From an uncultured Solobacterium sp. (GTDB taxonomy: Bacteria; Bacillota_I; Bacilli_A; Erysipelotrichales; Erysipelotrichaceae): DNA of 20,477 nucleotides. The first letter of the stretch is position 1. Each line of letters begins with the position of its first letter. The position numbers and the translations under genes were made by a program. The DNA lies in contig URYK01000047.1 of assembly GCA_900552125.1 (NCBI GenBank), positions 1-20,477 of the forward strand, in the 5' to 3' direction. Below the pieces are notes generated by a model. That model searched no databases and was not told the origin of the DNA. It saw only the letters and a list, made by a program, of their open reading frames with translations. Of this stretch, positions 15,267-20,477 are shown piece after piece.

Positions 15267-16237
15267 AATTTCAATAACCTCTCTTTTTCCTGCATATCTG
15301 ATATACCCTCCATATTCGCATATTGAATATTTTGTGGATAGTTTTCGATTGTATTTTTTTGGTTCTTTAAAATAGGTTCTGGTGAAAAATGCTGTTTGTC
15401 ATAAACTAAAAAATCATTAATAATATATTTGAAAACTTCGACAACAACATCATCGTCAGCACATTTCTTCATCAATCCAGTTCCTGTCAAAGAATAAGGA
15501 GATCCTTCTGGAGGATAGATAATTTGAAATGGTGAACCGCTATTTATTTGTGATACAGCTTGAAAGGTTAATCCAAGACCAATTCCAACTTCTCCCTGAA
15601 TTAATAGCTTAATAGGTCCACTTCCAGACTCACTAAACTGTTTAACATTTTTTTCTAATTGGTCAATATAGTCAAGTGCCTCTTTTTCTCCCATTGCATT
15701 TACTAAGCTTTTATAAAAGAAATAACCTGTACCACTAGATTTTGGATCAGGCATAGCTATTAAATTTTGATATTTAGTATCTAATAAATCTTGATAAGTT
15801 TTTGGTACTGGAAGATTATATTTTTTCAAAACTTCTGTATTAACAATAAAAGCCCCAGCCTGGCGTTCCCAAGTGACATAAGCATTATCGTTATCTTCAG
15901 GGGCAAGACCATTTAAATATTGTAATGTACTCATTCCGCTAATATCCGCTAGTTCATCTTTAACCTTCTCTAAATAAGAAGTTTCCAATCCAACAATAAT
16001 ATCTGCATCGCTTTGTTGCTTTTCTACTGAAATCTTCGCGGCGGCTTTACCAGTAGACACATACATTACTTTAATATCATAATCAGGAAATTTCTGATTT
16101 AATTGTTTTTGTAATTCTTCTCCTCGAAATTGTTCCAAACTTGAATAAACAATAATGCTAATGTTATTTTCTCTAGATATATCAAACATCAAAAGTAATG
16201 CTAGTACACATAATCCAATATATATTTTTTTCAGCAA
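15254..16237 (-). CDS. ABC extracytoplasmic solute-binding protein with uncleaved-type N-terminal anchor
   Basis: This 327-residue type II periplasmic-binding-fold protein belongs to the iron/polyamine/aminoethylphosphonate group. Typical segments are IIVYSSLEQFRGEEL at the first strand, ADIIVGLE, the hinge region MPDPKSSGTGYFFY and GEVGIGLGLTFQAV. Translation starts at TTG 16237, with GAGGTGA correctly spaced. Residues about 4-18 are one hydrophobic helix. The only cysteine in it (C10) does not fit a lipobox, so the protein is probably anchored by the helix or secreted rather than being a lipoprotein, which is unusual for a Gram-positive importer. It is the first gene of a four-gene operon with ATPase, permease and cytidylyltransferase. 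The ligand is inferred from the operon as a phosphonate or amino-alcohol head group and is not proven. Confidence 0.88.
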   Translation of the reverse strand: MLKKIYIGLCVLALLLMFDISRENNISIIVYSSLEQFRGEELQKQLNQKFPDYDIKVMYVSTGKAAAKISVEKQQSDADIIVGLETSYLEKVKDELADISGMSTLQYLNGLAPEDNDNAYVTWERQAGAFIVNTEVLKKYNLPVPKTYQDLLDTKYQNLIAMPDPKSSGTGYFFYKSLVNAMGEKEALDYIDQLEKNVKQFSESGSGPIKLLIQGEVGIGLGLTFQAVSQINSGSPFQIIYPPEGSPYSLTGTGLMKKCADDDVVVEVFKYIINDFLVYDKQHFSPEPILKNQKNTIENYPQNIQYANMEGISDMQEKERLLKLWKY

Positions 16238-16252
16238 TTTGCTTCACCTCGA

Positions 16253-16306
16253 TCACAATTACTATCCATTTTACCTTTATTTGAACAAAAAGTAAATGTA
16301 TTGTGA
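16253..16306. promoter_or_regulatory. Inverted TCACAAT/ATTGTGA pair flanking the operon promoter
   Basis: TCACAAT at 16253-16259 and its exact inverse ATTGTGA at 16300-16306 lie 47 bp apart, centre to centre. One is just upstream of the -35 and one is downstream of the predicted start site. A third TTGTGA occurs at 16333-16338. The arrangement suits a repressor that bridges two half-sites. The winged-helix domain encoded by the last gene of the operon is a natural candidate, by inference. Confidence 0.4.
16268..16296 (-). promoter_or_regulatory. Promoter of the transporter-cytidylyltransferase operon
   Basis: On the minus strand TTTACT (16291-16296) is followed after 17 nt by TAAAAT (16268-16273). 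The predicted start is about 25-30 nt before the TTG start codon of the binding-protein gene. Confidence 0.6.
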
Positions 16307-16356
16307 CATTTTTGTTATATATTTAAGATTTCTTGTGATTTTTTGAACGTTTTTAT

Positions 16357-16388
16357 AAAAAAATAAGAGGAATCATTATAATTCCTCT
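16357..16388 (-). terminator. Terminator after the NahK-like kinase gene
   Basis: AGAGGAAT (minus 16388-16381) pairs with ATTCCTCT (minus 16373-16366) over a 7-nt loop. TTA and a seven-T run follow on the minus strand. It lies 26 nt after the stop codon at 16415. Confidence 0.8.
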
Positions 16389-16414
16389 ATAATTTTCTTA
16401 AATTTATTTGAAAT

Positions 16415-17512
16415 TTATAAATACTTTTCAACTATTTCCTGTAACTGATCCCATTTCTGTTCCATATCCGCAACTAATTTAAGCTGTGTACGAGTACGAT
16501 CTAGGTTCTGTTCAGGATATGTTGTTTTGTAGTAAAGATCACCATCTAGATAATCACTTAAGAAACGCATACCTTGTTCCAAAGTGATTGTTTTAGCACC
16601 TAAAGGAAGTGTTTTTATTTCTTCTGTGCTTAAACCATCTTTGGCACCTTCAATAAATCCCTTAGTATATGCTTCAAATAGATCTAAATCTACAAACACT
16701 TTATCTAAGTCTTTTTCATCTTCTGCAGTCCAGCAAGCTCCTGCACGAATGGAATCACCATAATCATATGCAGCTAAACCTGGCATTATTGTATCTAAAT
16801 CAATAATACAAACTGGTTCATTTGTATTTTCATCCATTAAAATGTTACTTAGTTTTGTATCGTTATGAGTAACTTTTAGTGGAAGTTTGCCTTCTTTTAA
16901 TAGGTTTGTTAATTCATATGCAACATCAGCTCTTTCTTGAATGAAATTAATCTCATCTTGAACTAAATGAGCACGACCACTTTTATCATTCTTCACTGCT
17001 TCTACAAAAGTTTCATAACGGGATGGAGTGTAATGGAAATTTGGAATTGATTCACATAGCGTATCTGCTGGGAAATCTTTTAGCTGATATTGGAAATTTC
17101 CAAAAGCTTTTGCTGTTTTATAAAAATCTTCTACTTCATTAACTACTGAATATGAAACAGTATTTTCTATAAACTCCAATACACGATAATAATTACCATC
17201 AACACATGTAAACTCTTTACCATCCTTTGTCTGTACAATTGTTAATGTTTCTCTTGTTGGATCTCCCCCTGCTTCAGTAACTATTTGTTTTAGATAATCA
17301 CAAATTTTACGGAAATTATCCATTAAACCAGCTGGATTTTTAAATATTTCATGATTTATACGTTGTAAAATATAACGTCTTTTTGTACCATCTTCTTTTT
17401 CTGTTGTAATGGCATATGTGTCATTAATATAGCCATCACCATGTGCTCTCACATCAACAATTTTTCCATCAAATGCAAACTGATCCAATACATCTTTTAA
17501 TTGATTATTCAT
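16415..17512 (-). CDS. nahK: N-acetylhexosamine 1-kinase-like phosphotransferase
   Basis: The 365-residue protein has the aminoglycoside phosphotransferase/choline kinase fold. It matches the bifidobacterial N-acetylhexosamine 1-kinase along its whole length, as I recall that sequence: GDGYINDTY, RYILQRIN, FIENTVSYS, VTHNDTKLSNILMD, IDLDTIMPG, YGDSIR, MRFLSDYLDGDLY and RTRTQLKLV. The catalytic aspartate is D218 in HNDTKLSN, with metal-binding D238/D240 in IDLDT. NahK phosphorylates GlcNAc or GalNAc at C1 with ATP, feeding UDP-sugar formation; GalE of this window could serve the same pathway. ATG 17512 has GAGGGG 8 nt upstream. The gene stands alone between two terminators. No lacto-N-biose phosphorylase is nearby. 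Choline or ethanolamine kinase activity is the main alternative, given the adjacent cytidylyltransferase operon, but the sequence favours a sugar. Confidence 0.82.
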   Translation of the reverse strand: MNNQLKDVLDQFAFDGKIVDVRAHGDGYINDTYAITTEKEDGTKRRYILQRINHEIFKNPAGLMDNFRKICDYLKQIVTEAGGDPTRETLTIVQTKDGKEFTCVDGNYYRVLEFIENTVSYSVVNEVEDFYKTAKAFGNFQYQLKDFPADTLCESIPNFHYTPSRYETFVEAVKNDKSGRAHLVQDEINFIQERADVAYELTNLLKEGKLPLKVTHNDTKLSNILMDENTNEPVCIIDLDTIMPGLAAYDYGDSIRAGACWTAEDEKDLDKVFVDLDLFEAYTKGFIEGAKDGLSTEEIKTLPLGAKTITLEQGMRFLSDYLDGDLYYKTTYPEQNLDRTRTQLKLVADMEQKWDQLQEIVEKYL

Positions 17513-17558
17513 CTTAATTACCCCTCGTCTTTTCTATTCATATTTGTACTATGCTATG

Positions 17559-17595
17559 AAAAAGAGTCCTCTAAGCATTCTTATATCGACTCTTT
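17559..17595 (-). terminator. Terminator after the lysozyme/cadherin-like surface operon
   Basis: AAAGAGTC (minus 17595-17588) pairs perfectly with GACTCTTT (minus 17568-17561), and two further T follow to give a five-T run on the minus strand. It begins 7 nt after the stop codon at 17602. Its weak point is the long loop of 19 nt. Confidence 0.65.
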
Positions 17596-17601
17596 ATATT
17601 C

Positions 17602-18921
17602 TTACTTTTCTTTAGACTGTTTTTTCCAAATATAGAATCCACCAGCACAAGCCAATCCAATTAAACTAATAATTGCAACTGCCATCCAAATAGTACGTTG
17701 CTGCTGAGTATCTTTTAATTTATCAGTTTGTTTCTGATAAGCTTCTTGTGTTACTGTAGCTGCTCCTGAATATAACTGGATTGTATTTTCTGATTTTTCG
17801 TATTGATAATAACGAGTTTCCCCACTCATATCCATTGCCATGAATATTTGGTAGTTTTCAAAAGCTTTATCTTCAAAAGTCCAACCCATTAATTTTACTT
17901 TATCAATGGTTAACTCACCATACTTTAATCCTGCCATTTCTTGTTTATCTTTTGGCACATCAATCAAGTAGAAGTGTCTACCTAACATTTCTACATATTC
18001 GAATTTTGATGTTACTTTTCCATCTTCAAATAAATAGAAATCTTTATTGTTATCTTCATCACTTAGATAAACAATGGTTTTCTTCATTTTTTCGTTAGTC
18101 CAAGCATTGATTTCTTTTCCATCTAATTTTACTTTTGTTTTCTTAAAGTTTTCTGGTGCTTTAACTCCGTTTACATTACGAACAACGCCTAGTTTTTTTC
18201 CATTATATTCTGTGTAAATCAATGGTTTTTCATCTACATAAACATTAATTGTATAGGTTTTCTTTGTACCATACTCTGAAGTAACCACTACATTAACTTC
18301 ATTATTTCCTGCAGATAGCTTAATCTTTCCAGCTCCAGACACACTTGCTTTAGAATCATTAGCAGTTGCTTTAACGGTAATAGATGTCGCATCAGCAGGC
18401 AAATCTACTTTATAAGAAGTTGTGTTTTTAGAGAATTTTGGTGATAATGTTCCTTCACTAACACTTAAACTCTTCAAAGTGTTATCTTTAGATCTTGTAT
18501 CTTCCTTAGGTTCTACCTCTGGTTGAGGTGTAGTCGGTGTTGTAGGTGTATTGTTTGATGGAGCAGATGGTTTAGTAGGTTCTACTACCGTTACTGTAGT
18601 TCCTCCTATTCCAACATTACCTACTAGTTTAGGATTTAATGGATCACTAACATCTGTAGCATCAATTACTGTAAAGCTTACTGATGCACTCCCTGCTCCA
18701 CCAGCCTGTGCGGTTGTAGTTACCGTTCCTCCACGGTCACACCAATTACTAGAACTTGTTACAGTTGCATTATTTCCAGAAGCAGTTACAGCACCTTCGT
18801 AATTACCGCAGCTTGCAGAAGCATTAAATGATCCTCCAGGTGCGATTGCCGCACGAACAAGCATAGGGCTTAGACATAATGAAATGGAAGCTAATCCAAC
18901 AAAAATTTTTTTTACCTTCAT
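17602..18921 (-). CDS. Membrane-anchored surface protein with cadherin-like beta-sandwich domain
   Basis: ATG 18921 follows AAGGAG at ideal spacing and gives 439 residues. A signal peptide (about 1-24, MKVKKIFVG... ending VRAA) is followed by a small beta-rich domain (about 25-115) with two cysteines (SCGNYEG and NWCDRGG). Its tail GSASVSFTVIDATDVSD resembles the end of cohesin-like domains. A proline/threonine linker (about 115-145) leads to a cadherin-like beta-sandwich (LKSLSVSEGTLSPKFSKNTTSY onset near 150, ending TYTINVYV near 230). An uncharacterised domain comes next, then a membrane helix (about 409-431) ending WKKQSKEK. It should sit in the membrane and face outwards. It lies 18 nt after the GH25-dockerin gene, in the same operon. 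By inference it could hold that enzyme at the surface, although a complete cohesin is not visible. Confidence 0.85.
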   Translation of the reverse strand: MKVKKIFVGLASISLCLSPMLVRAAIAPGGSFNASASCGNYEGAVTASGNNATVTSSSNWCDRGGTVTTTAQAGGAGSASVSFTVIDATDVSDPLNPKLVGNVGIGGTTVTVVEPTKPSAPSNNTPTTPTTPQPEVEPKEDTRSKDNTLKSLSVSEGTLSPKFSKNTTSYKVDLPADATSITVKATANDSKASVSGAGKIKLSAGNNEVNVVVTSEYGTKKTYTINVYVDEKPLIYTEYNGKKLGVVRNVNGVKAPENFKKTKVKLDGKEINAWTNEKMKKTIVYLSDEDNNKDFYLFEDGKVTSKFEYVEMLGRHFYLIDVPKDKQEMAGLKYGELTIDKVKLMGWTFEDKAFENYQIFMAMDMSGETRYYQYEKSENTIQLYSGAATVTQEAYQKQTDKLKDTQQQRTIWMAVAIISLIGLACAGGFYIWKKQSKEK

Positions 18922-18939
18922 ACATATCTCCTTTTCCAA

Positions 18940-20343
18940 TTATTGTTCAATTTTCTTTAAGTTTAGAATGTCATTTTTAATCAATGAGTAATCTATAGAG
19001 CGAATTCTTCCATCTCCATCGATATCTCCAGCAATCAGATAACCATCATTTAGCTTTTTCAGATTTAAGATATCATTTTTTACTAGAGAGTAATCAATGG
19101 AACGAATTTGGCCATCACCGTCAACATCCCCTTTTACAACTATCATAACTGTGTATGTTTTCATCTCTTCATTATTTTGCGTAGGTGTAATAGATATTCT
19201 TTGTCCTGTTCCTATTATGCCACCACTTACAATATTTCCTGCTTTATTGAAACAAGTAATATTTCCTATTGCTGATAAAGAATTTGATAAAGTCGTTAAA
19301 TCTGTATTTAATGGTAATCCTCTAACATATCCTCCTTCAAATCGTGCGCCAACAGAAGTGAATACATTTAGTATTTCATCTGGTACACTTGTAGAAAGGC
19401 TTAAGTTATAAAACTGATTACTAAAACAACTGATATCTACTCTTCCACTAACTCCGCCAACACTTCCAGTAGAAGTGTATTGCCAACCTTCTTCTCCATT
19501 ATAATAGGTATTATTAAATCCTAATGTTGGAGTATAGGCAGCAATCCATGATACATATGGCAGGATCTTTGGACTATTTAATTGATTCTGTAAATAACTA
19601 CGATAACTGTACACATGCACTTTTCCAGCATATCCCAATTGTTCCATACGTGAAATGTATGTACCAATTACTTTTTCATATTCAGCTGCATTTTTTGGTG
19701 GTACTCTAGTTGTCCCATTATCATTCCAATCATCAAATCTTTCGATATCATAATAAATAGGATAAGACAGATTTAAATTCACTTTAGATAGCATTTCAGC
19801 TGTTCCATTTGCTTCTGCATAAGCAAAGTTTGCATCATATGCATAGCTATATAAATAAACACCATAAGGTATTCCTAATCGGTTACATTCACTAACATTT
19901 CTTTGGAAATATTTGTCTTCTCCTAAATATCCCCAACCAACACGAATAATTGCACCATCTACGCCAGAAGCTTTGACTTTATCCCAATCAATTTTTCCAT
20001 TATGTTCAGAAACATCAATGACTTTTTTAGTTCCTTCATGATACATCAAATTGCCTTCTGCATCATAAAATTTTTTCACACCTGATGATTCATCCCAATA
20101 TGGAGCAGAAGCTCTAGCCATTCTAGCTTTTGGTTGTTCTATTGAACTTCCCATAGCAACATTTTCTAATTCTTCTGATACATCTGGATCAATAGGTTGA
20201 TAAGTATCTTCTGTCACTATCTCTACTCCCTCGAAACCATTCGCTACATTATTTTCAGCTTTTAAATTATCATTGTTATTTAATGGCAATAAAATAATAC
20301 CAGCAACAAGTAAAAAAGCTGATAGTCCCTTATAAAATTTCAC
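18940..20343 (-). CDS. Secreted GH25 muramidase with C-terminal dockerin-like repeats
   Basis: GH25 lysozymes cut the MurNAc-GlcNAc bond of peptidoglycan outside the cell. The GTG at 20343 is preferred because AAGAGGTGA lies 5 nt upstream; the GTG at 20352 is part of that site. The 467-residue product has a signal peptide (about 1-28). The catalytic domain covers about 105-312, with DVSEHNG (D110), YYDIE (D199, E201) and VDIS near 306. A small linker domain follows (about 317-400). Two calcium-loop repeats (GDVDGDGQIRSIDYS and GDIDGDGRIRSIDYS) lie within about 405-464, each followed by NDILNLKK. These loops match type I dockerin segments, so the enzyme probably docks on a cohesin-like partner. 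The next gene in the operon encodes a membrane-anchored surface protein and is a candidate. Function could be wall remodelling or attack on other bacteria. Confidence 0.92.
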   Translation of the reverse strand: MKFYKGLSAFLLVAGIILLPLNNNDNLKAENNVANGFEGVEIVTEDTYQPIDPDVSEELENVAMGSSIEQPKARMARASAPYWDESSGVKKFYDAEGNLMYHEGTKKVIDVSEHNGKIDWDKVKASGVDGAIIRVGWGYLGEDKYFQRNVSECNRLGIPYGVYLYSYAYDANFAYAEANGTAEMLSKVNLNLSYPIYYDIERFDDWNDNGTTRVPPKNAAEYEKVIGTYISRMEQLGYAGKVHVYSYRSYLQNQLNSPKILPYVSWIAAYTPTLGFNNTYYNGEEGWQYTSTGSVGGVSGRVDISCFSNQFYNLSLSTSVPDEILNVFTSVGARFEGGYVRGLPLNTDLTTLSNSLSAIGNITCFNKAGNIVSGGIIGTGQRISITPTQNNEEMKTYTVMIVVKGDVDGDGQIRSIDYSLVKNDILNLKKLNDGYLIAGDIDGDGRIRSIDYSLIKNDILNLKKIEQ

Positions 20344-20379
20344 TTTATTCACCTCTTGTCTTTAAAGCTTATCATTATA

Positions 20380-20408
20380 ATTATATAAAATGAATATAAC
20401 GATTTCAA
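20380..20408 (-). promoter_or_regulatory. Strong sigma-A promoter of the GH25 operon
   Basis: TTGAAA (20403-20408), 17 nt, then a perfect TATAAT (20380-20385) on the minus strand. A second TATAAT lies directly downstream at 20374-20379. The expected leader is about 30 nt. The -35 box is only about 10 nt downstream of the probable intron end. Confidence 0.8.
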
Positions 20409-20418
20409 TTCCCTTTTA

Positions 20419-20477
20419 ATGGAAGAAAGTAGGAGATAGTCATTAAACTACCTCCCCTTATCAAACCGCATGTGCCT
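20419..20477 (-). mobile_element. 3' end of a group II intron (domains V-VI), cut by the window edge
   Basis: The minus strand at 20474-20463 reads CACATGCGGTTT, matching the 3' strand of group II domain V (CACGURCGGUUY). It is followed by GATAAGG and a 9-bp hairpin, GGAGGTAGT/ACTATCTCC, around TTAATG. The base of that hairpin can extend as AAGG against TaCTT with an unpaired A at 20430, in the position of the domain VI branch-point adenosine. The exact 3' splice site is uncertain; an AT about 11 nt beyond the A (20420-20419) would obey the terminal A-Y rule. The rest of the intron, and any reverse transcriptase, would lie beyond the window. Recognition is from motif and structure only. Confidence 0.62.

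Overview
This is an AT-rich window in which every supported gene lies on the minus strand, so transcription runs from position 20477 towards 1. The core genes suggest a low-GC Gram-positive (Firmicutes). They are secA followed by prfB with a programmed frameshift, a comFA-comFC pair, strong AGGAGG-type ribosome binding sites and TTG/GTG starts. The secreted proteins (an InlB-repeat LRR protein, and a GH25 lysozyme with a dockerin-like tail next to a membrane-anchored cadherin-like protein) are of kinds common in gut Firmicutes such as Erysipelotrichia. The class-level placement is inference.

Layout from right to left, in transcription order. At the right edge, 20419-20477 reads like the 3' end (domains V-VI) of a group II intron. 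A strong promoter then drives a two-gene surface module: a GH25 muramidase with a dockerin-like tail, and a cadherin-like protein anchored by a C-terminal membrane helix. Next is a NahK-like N-acetylhexosamine 1-kinase (16415-17512). A four-gene operon (16237-11985) follows, encoding an extracytoplasmic binding protein, an ABC ATPase, a fused two-domain permease, and a winged-helix/LicC-type cytidylyltransferase fusion. It looks like an import-and-activate pathway for aminoethylphosphonate, choline or a similar polar head group.

A small two-gene island (11868-10320) encodes a short HipA-family kinase and, overlapping it, a HipS-like plus HIRAN protein. This is a candidate split Hip toxin-antitoxin. 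After it comes a secreted LRR/InlB-repeat/Fn3-like protein of 885 residues carrying 216-bp tandem repeats.

The housekeeping block is galE, comFA, comFC, a cold-shock gene, secA and prfB. comFA starts at TTG, and its Shine-Dalgarno sequence forms one arm of a terminator-like hairpin. The cold-shock gene sits where many Firmicutes carry hpf. prfB is read through an in-frame TGA by a +1 shift. The first codons of another minus-strand gene, with its own promoter, lie at the extreme left edge.

The points most worth a second look are the split Hip kinase/HIRAN pair, the regulator-cytidylyltransferase transporter operon with paired TCACAAT sites around its promoter, the comFA hairpin, and the group II intron end upstream of the lysozyme gene.
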